Position numbers and translations under genes: made by a program. Below the pieces are notes generated by a model. The model saw nothing but the letters and a program-made list of their open reading frames with translations, searched no databases and had not been told where the DNA came from. A stretch of DNA of 64,000 nucleotides from Lutibacter flavus. Lineage in GTDB: Bacteria > Bacteroidota > Bacteroidia > Flavobacteriales > Flavobacteriaceae. Every line of letters starts with the position of its first letter. Position 1 is the stretch's first letter. This document shows, piece by piece, positions 7,676 through 16,297 of this stretch. Location: assembly GCF_900188355.1 (NCBI RefSeq), contig NZ_FZNX01000001.1:1071896-1135895 (forward strand), in the 5' to 3' direction.

Positions 7676-7779
7676 TATTACAAATGCAGTTCAAAAATAA
7701 AATAAATAGGTGATTAATTTATAGTGGATTAGTTAACGCTTATACTTATTAAATAAACGATCTATAAAACAATAAAAAA

Positions 7780-7799
7780 GCACTATTTATAAATAGTGC
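7780..7799. terminator. Intrinsic terminator after the propeller kinase gene
   Basis: Self-complementary 20 bases GCACTATTTATAAATAGTGC with A6 before and T5 after. It follows the stop codon (7952) of the minus-strand sensor kinase and would end that operon. Confidence 0.75.
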
Positions 7800-7951
7800 T
7801 TTTTAGCTAGGTAAATCTTTTTCATAAATTCTTCATAATTAACCTAAGAAAATACCATTACGCGTAACTAACTTATACTAAATTAAATCAAATATATATC
7901 AAAAGTAGTAAAATCAAATAGTTAAAACAGAACCAATTAGTAAATAATAGG

Positions 7952-10900
7952 TTATGTATTGTTAACGTCGATAGATTTTAAGTATTCGTTGTGTGATTGC
8001 AATTTTAGATTTAATAAAACTGTAGTTCCTCCTGCATCGTTTGAATTAATTATTAAATTATTTTCATCTGAATTATTTAACAACTTTAAGCGTTCCCTTA
8101 CCATTTTTAATCCTTTTGACTGATGTTGCTGCCTGGAAGAATTTTTTACAATTCCCTTTCCATTATCAAAAATTCTAACTTGAAGCTGCTCATCAACTAT
8201 TTTGAAATCAATAGTTAATTTTGGATTTACCGAGTCTTTATCAAAAGCGTGTACAAATACATTTTCCACAAAAGGCTGAATTAACATTGGAGGTATCATG
8301 ATTTCCATAACCGGCAACCCTTTATAATTAATATCAACAGCTATTTTATTATTAAAACGCATATTTTCTAACTTAACATACGTTATTAAATAATTAATTG
8401 CGTTTTCTAAACTAATTCTTGTATGTGAGCAATTATCTAAGGTCTGGCGAATTAACTTCGCAAATTCGCTCAAATACATAAGCGCATTATCAATATCATT
8501 ATCTATAATATAGTTTTGAATAGAATTCATCGCATTAAACGTAAAATGCGGATTCATTTGAGATTGCAATGCTTCCAACTTAATTTCACTCAATCGATTT
8601 TGAGCAGCTACCTTTTTTATTGCTCTTTGTTTAATTGTTCTAATTCTTAGGAAATATAAAATTAGCACCAAAACAAACAAATCAAGCACAATTAAAGCTA
8701 TAAAATAGGGAGATAACCAAAATGGAGGCTCCACCTTAAGGGATAATAAATTATCTGAATACTCCTCTCCATTACTTAAATCATTCGTTTTTAAAAGAAT
8801 ATCAAATTTCCCTGCAGGTAAATAATGCAATAAAATTTGAGTGTTATTTGAATAGTTACTCCAGGTAGAATCTAATCCTTTCACTTGATATTTATATCTT
8901 AATTTGTCTGGATAAGGATGATTGCTTGCCTTAAAATCAATGAAAATATTATTTTGTTCATAATGCAATTCCAAATAATTAACATCTAAATTAAACCAGT
9001 TAAATAAATTACTTACTACCGGTTGATTATTAATAGTGATATTATTTACATGAAGTGCTACATCATTTCTTTTAAAATCTAAAATTTTTGGTAAATTAAA
9101 TACATAATAACCCTCATTGGTTCCAACAATTAATTCATCTCCAACAACTCTCCCTGCGGTTAATTCATGCTTTACCAATCCCTGATCGTGGTCAATAAAT
9201 TGCCATGTATCATTTCTATAAAAGAGCAAGCCTTTATTAGTTCCTATAATAATATAATCTTTGTAGGTACCTATTCCTGAAAGGGTACGGCCTTGACGTA
9301 ATTCAATCTCAACTTTTTTTACTATTTTAAATTCCTTGGTTACATCTGCCAAATACAATTCTCCAGATGCCGTTCCAATTACCAATTGATTCAATGCCTC
9401 TGAAAATGCTAAATACTTTAGCTCCATTTCATTAAACACTCCTTTTTCAGCCAAGGAACTAAATTTTTCGTTCTCATATATAAATAAACCCTTTTTAATA
9501 GTGCTAATAAAAACTTTTTTCCCTACCCTTCTAAAATTAGTAACCTCTTCTGGTGTATTCACATCCTTTTTCAGAAATAATTCAGCATCATAGGAAAGGA
9601 CTTCATTATTGGTAGTGAAATTTGATAACTGATTAAAAACCCATGAATCTGAATAAGGAATTGGACTTATCATCTTACCGTTAACATCAAATTCAAATTC
9701 CCTTGTAGCTATTGGAAAATAATTTTTAATTTTAAGATCTAATTCCAATTGAAACAACCCAATATTACTGCTTACCCAGTAACTATTGTTATTCAATACT
9801 AACTTAAAAAATAATACATCTTCAGTATTTGTTTTATTTCTTAAATAAGGGTACCTATTTATTTGTTTCGTGGGATATTTGAGATAATAATTTTTTGAAT
9901 AATTTAAAAGTTCGACATTCGATACTTGTTTTGTGATTTTATTGTTGCTAATAATTTTCAATCCTTTTTTTGTTAAAAAAACCACTTCTTCCTTTGAATA
10001 TTCTATATCAACAATATTAAGGTTCTCATTTTTAAAATAGGTTACGTTTCCACTCAGGTCAATTTCATATACCCCTTTATTTAAAGTTCCAACATATAAA
10101 AAATTAAATTTAGGGTCGAAAAAAAGAGATTTAACATCTGAGCTTTCTACACCAAACTCAATAGATTTATCAATTAACGAATCATTTTTAATTTGAAAAA
10201 TTCCACCCTTCTTTCCATTAACTCCCCAAGCTGCTCCGTATACATTGTTTTTTTGATCGGTTGCATAATCCCAAAAAACTGAATGTCCAAAAACCAATTC
10301 TTCTTCATCATCATTTAACAGTTTTTCAATTTTAAATTTTTTAAAAGAGCCTTTAATTAAATTTGTTGAGGCACCGTCTATACCGTAATATAGTATTGAA
10401 TCATTTTTATAAATAGAAAATAGCGCATCTAAATTACTCTTAAAATTAAATACTTTTTTTAATTGGTTGTTTTGCAAGTTAATTTTAAAAATACCATGTC
10501 TAAATGTTCCAACATAAATTTCATTTTTGTGAGTAAAAAAATCCATTACCTGAAAATTTTGTTCACCAATATCATTTATTGCAAAACCAGTTGTCTTAAT
10601 TGTTGAAATACTATCATTTTTAGTATTTAAAACTGAAATACCATCTTTTGTTCCAATAAATACCTGTTTATTAAATACTACTATTTTTCTAACAAAATTA
10701 TTAACGAGGCCTTTTGCCTCATTAAAAACGGTAAAGTTTTTACCATCAAATTTGGTTATTCCTCCACCGTAACTAGCAATCCATATATTGTTGTTTTCGT
10801 CTTCCTGTATATCCCAGGTATTATTATGTGCTATTCCATCTTCAGTATAAAAATTTTTAATTTTTCCATTTTCTACTTTAGATAATCCATTAGAAGTACC

Positions 10901-11065
10901 TATCCATAAAATTCCTCTTGAATCTTTAAAAATACTTTCGATTTGATCACTGGGTAAACCATCTTCGCTACTTATTTGATGGGAAGGGTATATTTGTGCT
11001 GATAAATTAGCAGTTAAAATAAATAAGAAGAAAACTAAAAACTTAATTTCTATGGAGTATCGCAT
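7952..11065 (-). CDS. Two-component propeller sensor with LytS-type kinase domain
   Basis: A 1037-residue inner-membrane sensor. A signal peptide (MRYSIEIKFLVFFLFILTANLSAQ) is followed by periplasmic 'two-component regulator propeller' repeats (about 25-700, for example GILWIGTSNGLSK and NNIWIASYGGGITKFDG) and a Y_Y_Y domain (about 710-780, RYKYQVKGLDSTWSNYS). One membrane helix lies at about 787-806. The kinase core is of the LytS/YehU type (His_kinase, PF06580): NPHFTFNAMNSIQNYI with His840, then an ATPase domain with DNGKGI. It overlaps the upstream LytTR regulator gene by 23 nt, so the two are co-translated and form the pair. In Bacteroidota, propeller sensors often detect glycans or other extracellular ligands; the ligand here is unknown. 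Confidence 0.93.
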   Translation of the reverse strand: MRYSIEIKFLVFFLFILTANLSAQIYPSHQISSEDGLPSDQIESIFKDSRGILWIGTSNGLSKVENGKIKNFYTEDGIAHNNTWDIQEDENNNIWIASYGGGITKFDGKNFTVFNEAKGLVNNFVRKIVVFNKQVFIGTKDGISVLNTKNDSISTIKTTGFAINDIGEQNFQVMDFFTHKNEIYVGTFRHGIFKINLQNNQLKKVFNFKSNLDALFSIYKNDSILYYGIDGASTNLIKGSFKKFKIEKLLNDDEEELVFGHSVFWDYATDQKNNVYGAAWGVNGKKGGIFQIKNDSLIDKSIEFGVESSDVKSLFFDPKFNFLYVGTLNKGVYEIDLSGNVTYFKNENLNIVDIEYSKEEVVFLTKKGLKIISNNKITKQVSNVELLNYSKNYYLKYPTKQINRYPYLRNKTNTEDVLFFKLVLNNNSYWVSSNIGLFQLELDLKIKNYFPIATREFEFDVNGKMISPIPYSDSWVFNQLSNFTTNNEVLSYDAELFLKKDVNTPEEVTNFRRVGKKVFISTIKKGLFIYENEKFSSLAEKGVFNEMELKYLAFSEALNQLVIGTASGELYLADVTKEFKIVKKVEIELRQGRTLSGIGTYKDYIIIGTNKGLLFYRNDTWQFIDHDQGLVKHELTAGRVVGDELIVGTNEGYYVFNLPKILDFKRNDVALHVNNITINNQPVVSNLFNWFNLDVNYLELHYEQNNIFIDFKASNHPYPDKLRYKYQVKGLDSTWSNYSNNTQILLHYLPAGKFDILLKTNDLSNGEEYSDNLLSLKVEPPFWLSPYFIALIVLDLFVLVLILYFLRIRTIKQRAIKKVAAQNRLSEIKLEALQSQMNPHFTFNAMNSIQNYIIDNDIDNALMYLSEFAKLIRQTLDNCSHTRISLENAINYLITYVKLENMRFNNKIAVDINYKGLPVMEIMIPPMLIQPFVENVFVHAFDKDSVNPKLTIDFKIVDEQLQVRIFDNGKGIVKNSSRQQHQSKGLKMVRERLKLLNNSDENNLIINSNDAGGTTVLLNLKLQSHNEYLKSIDVNNT

Positions 11066-11798
11066 TTAAAAAGTGTTCTTTTTTTCGGACAGAAACAGGT
11101 AATTGTTCTCCATTGGTTAAAGTTACTTTTAACTCATCTACTTTATCAAATTTCACCACATAATTTATGTTTACTAAAAAAGTTTTATGTATTCTAATAA
11201 ACAACTCATTTTCAATTAGTTCCTCAACAAATTTTAATGTTTTTGAAATTAAAAATTCTTTTCCATTATTACAAAAAACACGACAATAATTACCGTCTGA
11301 TTTGCAATAAATAATGCTGTTTAATTTTATCAATTCAAACCCATTTTGAGTTGGTAAAGCTACCTTATTAAACGCATTATTATTTGAATCCAAATTTTCT
11401 AGAAGCAATTCGAATTTAGCTTGCTGATTTACCTTTATTTTACGTTTTTCCAAACGGTTAATTGATGAAAGTAAATCCACATAATTTATCGGTTTCAACA
11501 AATAATCTATGGCTGAGAGTCTGATAGCCTCAATGGCGTATTTATCATATGCAGTTGTAAAAATAACCTCAAATTTAATTGGATTAAAGTATTTAAAAAG
11601 CTCGAACCCTTTTTCTTGAGGCATTTGAATGTCTAGAAACACTAGTTCTGGTTGATGCAATTTAATTGCTTCCACACCAGCTTTAACCGAGTCACAAGTT
11701 TCAACTACTATTATTTTTTTAGAAAAATAACGCACTAAAAGTTTCCCTAGAAACTCCCTGGCATTCGATTCGTCGTCAATAATTATAGCTGTAATCAT
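11043..11798 (-). CDS. LytTR-family response regulator (paired with propeller kinase)
   Basis: A 251-residue regulator made of a receiver domain (IIDDE, Asp56 in LVFLDIQMP, LLKPINY) and a LytTR DNA-binding domain (ISKTLKFVEEL, FIRIHKTFLVNINYV, LPVSVRKK). Its last 23 nt overlap the start of the sensor gene at 7952-11065, the usual sign of a cognate pair. The ATG at 11798 is the natural start (MITAIIIDDE). A near-copy without a kinase lies at 6662-7417, which suggests duplication of the regulator, with the copy later freed to act elsewhere. A TACATTTG promoter element and a perfect palindrome lie 70-115 bp upstream, and the element shared with the TPR-kinase operon lies further upstream. Confidence 0.94.
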   Translation of the reverse strand: MITAIIIDDESNAREFLGKLLVRYFSKKIIVVETCDSVKAGVEAIKLHQPELVFLDIQMPQEKGFELFKYFNPIKFEVIFTTAYDKYAIEAIRLSAIDYLLKPINYVDLLSSINRLEKRKIKVNQQAKFELLLENLDSNNNAFNKVALPTQNGFELIKLNSIIYCKSDGNYCRVFCNNGKEFLISKTLKFVEELIENELFIRIHKTFLVNINYVVKFDKVDELKVTLTNGEQLPVSVRKKEHFLNAILHRN

Positions 11799-11868
11799 AC
11801 TTTATATACTGTTTAATTATATTCTTTTATTTTCTATCTTTTAAAATAATCTATTCCCATAGACATTT

Positions 11869-11876
11869 CAAATGTA
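11869..11876 (-). promoter_or_regulatory. Promoter -7 element for the LytTR/propeller operon
   Basis: On the minus strand TACATTTG, an exact match to the Bacteroidota -7 consensus TAnnTTTG, 71 bp upstream of the start codon. No good TTG is seen 19-20 bases before it, so it may depend on an activator. Confidence 0.5.
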
Positions 11877-11897
11877 TTTATCTTAGGTAAAAAAACA

Positions 11898-11913
11898 TTA
11901 CGGATTTCCGTAA
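11898..11913. promoter_or_regulatory. Palindromic operator candidate TTACGGA-TT-TCCGTAA
   Basis: Perfect 7-2-7 inverted repeat centred about 35 bp upstream of the -7 element at 11869-11876, where a regulator of the operon could bind. It has no run of T, so it is not a terminator. The remainder of the 682-bp gap 11799-12480 holds the shared element (12164-12240) and a terminator (12340). Confidence 0.45.
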
Positions 11914-12163
11914 CTTAAGTTTAGCTCTTTATCTAGAAATAATAATAAAACAGATTTTATCTTTTTCTTTTAAATCTTAAAGTTCGCAATTAATTCGGTA
12001 ATAAATGTAACATGATTATTCAGTTAATAAAATGACAAATGTTAGGAAAATGAATAATAAGTAAAGGCTTATTCAGTTATTATCAACCATTTCTATTTAG
12101 AAGTCTTATGTGCTTTAAGTTACATAAGTGTTATTGAAATTATCTGATTTTGAAAATAAATCA

Positions 12164-12240
12164 AGATTACACCCCATTTTGAGTAATTGTACCTTAAAAA
12201 ATTCATAGAACCCTTATTTTACAAACTTGTTAACTATTGT
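12164..12240 (-). promoter_or_regulatory. Element shared with the TPR-kinase promoter, copy A
   Basis: About 77 bp that align with 15161-15238. The strongest blocks (plus strand) are AGATTACACCC followed by ATTTT.AG, then CCC.TATTTT, then ACTTGTTAA, at the same spacing to within one base. This copy lies 366-442 bp upstream of the LytTR regulator gene and downstream of the terminator of the NarL-like regulator gene, so it probably belongs to the LytTR operon. Confidence 0.55.
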
Positions 12241-12339
12241 TTGATTTTTTTGTTAGCAACCTAACACTGGTTAGAAATGCTAATTTTTGTAATGAGCACT
12301 CTTTTATGCCTTTAATATGAACTATTTTTATACAAAAAA

Positions 12340-12363
12340 AGCCTTATGTAATTACACAAGGCT
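12340..12363. terminator. Intrinsic terminator after the NarL-like regulator gene
   Basis: Stem AGCCTTATGTAA / TTACACAAGGCT with one mismatch, with A7 before (T7 on the minus strand) and a T-rich stretch after. It ends the minus-strand kinase/regulator operon whose last stop codon is at 12481. Confidence 0.75.
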
Positions 12364-12480
12364 TTGTTTTTAAGCATCTTTTATATAGAAATAGCAACCT
12401 TCCAGTTATAATTGTTAAAATTAATTGGATTATGGGAGTTATAGTTACGGTTATCCGTATGGGGCTTGTTTTAAATTGCT

Positions 12481-13149
12481 TTAAACCAACCCTAAGTCTT
12501 TTGCTATAGCTACCAAATGTGTAGGATTGTTGGCATTAAAATGTTCTCTTAAAAATTTCAATCTTTTTTCAATAGAACTTACACTGGTAGGTGACCAGCT
12601 TTTTTCTTTTAGAATCGTACTAATTTCTTCTTGTAAGTAGCCTAAAGAAAGGCATTCTATCAAAAAAATATCATATTCAACTATTTCAATTGCCTGGCTT
12701 TTTCGCATGGATCCAGCAACATGTGGAGAAACATAAATATTTTCTGTAGTATATAGTTGTAGTACCGCCTTTTTAAGCTCTCTAAGGCCTTCTCTACTCT
12801 TCCAAACATACGCATTTATCTTATGCTCATTAAATAGTGTTTGAACCCTATATTCTTTGTCTTCCACAGAAAAAACAGCAATCTTTAATGATGGAAATTC
12901 TTTTCTAACAACTTTAATTAGTTCATCACCAGAAGTAATTTTTTGGTCTATATAATTCTTATCAAATGATAAATCACTAATTAATAAATCAAATGGAGCA
13001 TTCTTTAAACTGGCGCTCTTTAATTTTAACAGTGCTTCATCACAATATTGAACATCGTCAATTTGTGTTATCCCTAATTTACTAAGTTCTGCCTTTATTC
13101 CACTGTTGATAAAGTCCATATCTTCAGCGATCAATACCTTTTTAAACAT
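12481..13149 (-). CDS. NarL/FixJ-like response regulator
   Basis: A 222-residue regulator. The receiver domain has the acidic patch KKVLIAEDMDF, phospho-acceptor Asp59 in LLISDLSFD, and Lys in VWKSREG. The C-terminal part (about 150-222) is a LuxR-like helix-turn-helix of the divergent Bacteroidota kind: SLGYLQEEISTILKEKSWSPTSVSSIEKRLKFLREHF. It is encoded five bases after the TPR kinase gene, so the two form a pair. The DNA targets may include the 77-bp element found upstream of its own operon (15161-15238) and upstream of the LytTR operon (12164-12240); that link is inference. Confidence 0.87.
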   Translation of the reverse strand: MFKKVLIAEDMDFINSGIKAELSKLGITQIDDVQYCDEALLKLKSASLKNAPFDLLISDLSFDKNYIDQKITSGDELIKVVRKEFPSLKIAVFSVEDKEYRVQTLFNEHKINAYVWKSREGLRELKKAVLQLYTTENIYVSPHVAGSMRKSQAIEIVEYDIFLIECLSLGYLQEEISTILKEKSWSPTSVSSIEKRLKFLREHFNANNPTHLVAIAKDLGLV

Positions 13150-13154
13150 AGCGT

Positions 13155-15077
13155 TTATATTTTAAAACTAATAAATGCTTTAAATCCATTATTTAAAGAT
13201 GTGTCAAAAGTAATAAGACCATTTATTGATTTTATACGGCTTTCCACATTTATAAGACCATTTTTTAATTTTAATTCCTTTAAAACAACTCCAATACCGT
13301 TATCTGAATAATTTATGACATAGTTATTACGCTCTTTTTTAAAGGAAATTGCAACTAACTTAGCTTTACTATGTTTTTGCATATTCACCATCAATTCTTG
13401 CAATACTCTATAAAGTTCAATTTGCTTCTCTTTAGCTAACGATTTCAAATCAACACTGTAAATATCTTTAATAATAACTGTTGTAGTAGTTGTGTTAAAA
13501 CTTGCCAGTAATGCTTTTAAAGAGTCCTCAAAACGCGCTCCTGTTTCAATGGTGCTATTTTGATGTGAAATATTTCGAGTAAGTAAGTACACTTTTTCCA
13601 GATCATCCAATAGCACCTCTTTAGGTTCACTGGTATACTGCACCTTATTCATAATATTCACAACATTATTTGCGACTTCATCATGAATTTTTTTGGCAAT
13701 ACGCGTTTCCGTTTTGTAGACCTCTTCTTTTTTCTCTTGTTGATGTTTTTGCCTGCGATAATATCCAAAACCTACAAACCCTAAAAGAAGTGTACCGCCA
13801 GAAACTGCACCAATGATATTTTGAATTTTTTCTTTTTCTAATTCGAGCTCTTTTTCTGAATTGACAATTTTTAATCTCAAATTTTCTTCACGATTTTTCT
13901 CGCTATCATATTTTAATTTTGCGAATTTATTCCCGGCTTGTTTTTCTGCCAAAACTAAACTGTCACTTATGCTAATATAGGACATGTAATATTTTTTTGC
14001 ACTTTTAGCATTATCAAGATCAATCAGTTTTTGAAGTGCTTCCAGTTGATCTCTTGGGCTTTTTTTACGACGCGCCAATTGATACATTCTTAACGCATAA
14101 GCGATGGCTATTTTTTGATTCTTTAGTTTATAAAAATCAGAAAAGTGCGCATAACTGGCTATAAGCCCGATACTATCTTTTTCTTGCAGTCGAATTTCTT
14201 TTGCTATTAAAAAATCAGAAAGCACATTCGAATTTTTATTTTTTAACCATGCTGTATAGGCTTTATTGTCTATAATTCTTGCTTTGGTTCTCGGTTGTTC
14301 CTCCACTTTGGGATCTTTCAATAACTCCGTAAAAAGGAGTATACTTTGGTCATAGTTTCCCATATCACGCAATGCAAGTGCTTTGTTATTTAAAATAACT
14401 ATTGAATCACCTCTGGTTGAAGCAATTGTTAAAGCTTTATCATTCCAATAAATTGTTTCTTTAAAATCAATCTGATTTTTTGACGTTATTGCCAAACAAT
14501 TGTACACTGAAGTTAGGTATACTATATTGCTCTTATCCAAATAGTCTAAAGCCTTAATTCCTGTTTCCTCACTTCCTGTATAATCACCTAAATTTGATTG
14601 AATAATTGCTATGTGAGTTAAATTCTCACCAATCCTTGCACTATCTTGTACAATTGAAAACATTTCATTGGAATAATTATAGCAATAATAAGCACTATCC
14701 ATTTGAGAATTGGCTCTGTAATAATAGCCCATTTTGGAATATTGAGCTGCTACACCTTTAATATCCTCTTTTTTCAACAATTTCAAATATTTTTTAGTAC
14801 TAAAGATTGCACTATCGTAATTTCTCAAATTTCCAAAAAGATAAGCTTTATACCCAAGTATTTTTTTTCTTGTTTTTATATCAGTTTCCTTATCAATTAA
14901 ATGCAAAGCTTTATTGGCGTGGTATAAACCTGTTGCTGGGCTTAATTTCACATCTTTCATCTTTTCTAAATGAAAACTCAATGAGTCTTTTTTAGAGGCT
15001 CCTTCACTTGCAAATACAACGAATTGCATTTGGTAGAAAACAGTAAATAAGAGGAATGAATTTTTAAGCATATTCAT
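13155..15077 (-). CDS. TPR-containing sensor histidine kinase (NarX/DesK-like)
   Basis: A 640-residue membrane sensor. A signal peptide (about 1-24) is followed by a periplasmic region of tetratricopeptide-type helical repeats (about 30-380, for example AAQYSKMGYYYRANSQMDSAYYCYN). A coiled coil and one membrane helix (about 420-440) lead to a HisKA_3-type core IAKKIHDEVANNVVNIM with His465. The ATPase domain shows LQELMVNMQKHSKA and DNGIGV. This architecture is common in Bacteroidota and is normally paired with a LuxR/NarL-type regulator, which is the next gene (5-bp gap). Start ATG at 15077; a second ATG two codons later is equally possible. A conserved element lies 84-161 bp upstream. Ligand unknown. 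Confidence 0.92.
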   Translation of the reverse strand: MNMLKNSFLLFTVFYQMQFVVFASEGASKKDSLSFHLEKMKDVKLSPATGLYHANKALHLIDKETDIKTRKKILGYKAYLFGNLRNYDSAIFSTKKYLKLLKKEDIKGVAAQYSKMGYYYRANSQMDSAYYCYNYSNEMFSIVQDSARIGENLTHIAIIQSNLGDYTGSEETGIKALDYLDKSNIVYLTSVYNCLAITSKNQIDFKETIYWNDKALTIASTRGDSIVILNNKALALRDMGNYDQSILLFTELLKDPKVEEQPRTKARIIDNKAYTAWLKNKNSNVLSDFLIAKEIRLQEKDSIGLIASYAHFSDFYKLKNQKIAIAYALRMYQLARRKKSPRDQLEALQKLIDLDNAKSAKKYYMSYISISDSLVLAEKQAGNKFAKLKYDSEKNREENLRLKIVNSEKELELEKEKIQNIIGAVSGGTLLLGFVGFGYYRRQKHQQEKKEEVYKTETRIAKKIHDEVANNVVNIMNKVQYTSEPKEVLLDDLEKVYLLTRNISHQNSTIETGARFEDSLKALLASFNTTTTTVIIKDIYSVDLKSLAKEKQIELYRVLQELMVNMQKHSKAKLVAISFKKERNNYVINYSDNGIGVVLKELKLKNGLINVESRIKSINGLITFDTSLNNGFKAFISFKI

Positions 15078-15160
15078 ATCTCAAATTTAACATATTTATA
15101 ATAGGTAACGTAAGTAACACTGATAATTTATAGTTATTCAAACTCATTATAAATAATTAA

Positions 15161-15238
15161 AGATTACACCCAATTTTAAGCCATTTATCTCAAAGAATTA
15201 ACGATTCCCCTATTTTGACCACTTGTTAAATATTATTA
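15161..15238 (-). promoter_or_regulatory. Element shared with the LytTR promoter, copy B
   Basis: Partner of 12164-12240, located 84-161 bp upstream of the TPR kinase start. On the minus strand it reads TTAACAAGT, 4 bases, AAAATAGGGG ... CTTAAAATTGGGTGTAATCT. Within the element AAAAT(A/T)GGG occurs twice, 38 bp apart, which could be two contacts for one regulator. Rather than being a duplicated gene fragment, it looks like a regulatory module. Confidence 0.55.
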
Positions 15239-15299
15239 GAGTAAAAAATAAGATTACCTTTTAAACAATAAATATTAAGTAACAATTTTTAATTCAATT

Positions 15300-15480
15300 A
15301 TTAACTAAACTAAGTTAATTGTCCGTTCGTCGATATATTGCTACTACTCATCGAAAAATTGATAAAAAAAGCTTTAATTATTTTAATTTCGAACGGTTAG
15401 TAAAAAACAACCCCTTTATTTTATTAACAATCTTTTTCATAGCAATTTTCCTACCTCTTTCGAGAGGTGGGTTTTTTTTA
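15300..15480 (+). ncRNA. Candidate small RNA ending at an orphan terminator
   Basis: A strong plus-strand terminator (15450-15479) has no plus-strand gene before it; the whole 448-bp gap 15078-15525 lacks a credible reading frame. Upstream, CCGTTCG (15323-15329) can pair with CGAACGG (15390-15396), enclosing a 60-base loop. The 5' end is not determined, and I see no clear promoter. Alternatively the hairpin could be a leftover terminator of a lost gene. Confidence 0.4.
15450..15479 (+). terminator. Strong intrinsic terminator with TTCG tetraloop
   Basis: Nine-pair stem CCTACCTCT / AGAGGTGGG (one T.G pair) closed by TTCG and followed directly by a run of at least seven T on the plus strand. 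On the minus strand no T run follows, so it is plus-directed. Confidence 0.75.
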
Positions 15481-15525
15481 TAAAAAATTACTAATTAAAA
15501 AAATAGTTGCTAAGATTATATAATC

Positions 15526-15738
15526 TTATAAAAATTTAGAGGGTAACATTTTAGAACTTCTAACTTCAATTATTTCTTGCATATCCTTATCATAAACCAA
15601 TTCTGAAAAAAAATGATCAATCATAAAACAAGTTATATATTCATTTTCATTTTGGTGTAAGCCTATAAATATGCCATCTTTAAAAACAGTTGCTTTTCTG
15701 TCACACTCATTTAATAAATTGAAATCGTTTAAGGTCAA
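15526..15738 (-). CDS. Hypothetical protein (70 aa)
   Basis: Frame of 70 codons opened by TTG at 15738; no upstream ATG exists in frame. The sequence is soluble and acidic with cysteines and histidines (NECDRKATVFKDGIFIGLHQ ... CFMIDHFFSELVYD). I recognise no family. A perfect 16-bp palindrome, AAGATTATATAATCTT (15512-15527), spans its stop codon. It is the only candidate gene between the TPR kinase operon and the CBU_0592-like gene. The non-ATG start and lack of relatives keep confidence low; it could be the remnant of a longer gene. Confidence 0.4.
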   Translation of the reverse strand: MTLNDFNLLNECDRKATVFKDGIFIGLHQNENEYITCFMIDHFFSELVYDKDMQEIIEVRSSKMLPSKFL

Positions 15739-15905
15739 AATAGTTAGTTTTCACCAAATCTAAATGAATAATAAAACAACCTTTTATAAAATTAGTTAAG
15801 TTCATTGTTTCCGTCGATGAATGGAATTTTAACTTCAACAAATGGCATTTTAATGTAGAGCAGCACAAACTTTAAAAGGAATTCATTTTTAGTATAATTT
15901 GCTAC

Positions 15906-16154
15906 CTAAATGGAATCATTTGTTACATATTTTTTTACAAGCGACATTAACGAAATTAATGTCCATACGCCTTCTAAAATAATAAACGGCACATACTTTA
16001 ATAAAACTGAAGCCAAGCAAGCAATCCCTGCTCCAATAAGGTTTAGTAAAATAAAGGAATTGTCATTTATAGAAACTTTCTTGGTAACATTTAAAATATA
16101 TGCTAAAAGTATCATTGTAACTCCTATAAAACCTAACCAGTCTGTCGTATTCAT
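15906..16154 (-). CDS. CBU_0592-like small membrane protein
   Basis: An 82-residue protein from the ATG at 16154; a longer frame would need TTG at 16196. Three membrane helices are visible: WLGFIGVTMILLAYILNV, SFILLNLIGAGIACLASVLL and VPFIILEGVWTLISLMSLV. The layout and the motif LLNLxGA...ExxWxxISLxSL fit the CBU_0592 family of inner-membrane proteins, whose function is unknown. It stands alone between hypothetical genes on the same strand. Confidence 0.7.
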   Translation of the reverse strand: MNTTDWLGFIGVTMILLAYILNVTKKVSINDNSFILLNLIGAGIACLASVLLKYVPFIILEGVWTLISLMSLVKKYVTNDSI

Positions 16155-16249
16155 TTCTTTTTTTATCAAATAAAGTGGTTTAAGCACTATTGGCAAAATA
16201 AAATTCCTTTTATTTTTTTAAGCTGTAGAAATTATAAATAAAAAAAAGA

Positions 16250-16267
16250 TCCCAAAACTATTTGGGA
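16250..16267 (-). terminator. Intrinsic terminator after the lipoprotein gene
   Basis: Stem TCCCAAA / TTTGGGA with a 4-nt loop. On the minus strand it is followed by TCTTTTTTT. It lies about 30 bp beyond the stop codon at 16298. Confidence 0.75.
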
Positions 16268-16297
16268 CCTTTTAAATTAGTGGGGTTACTTTTATTA

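Noticed and set aside
12020-12081. LytTR-type half-sites TCAGTTAAT, AATGTTAGG and TCAGTTATT upstream of the paired LytTR regulator
   Set aside because: Spacing (18, 35 and 53 bp) does not fit the 21-bp period; single half-sites are expected by chance in AT-rich DNA.
6662-15077. Signalling block as an antiphage or toxin system
   Set aside because: All genes are standard two-component proteins with no effector nearby.
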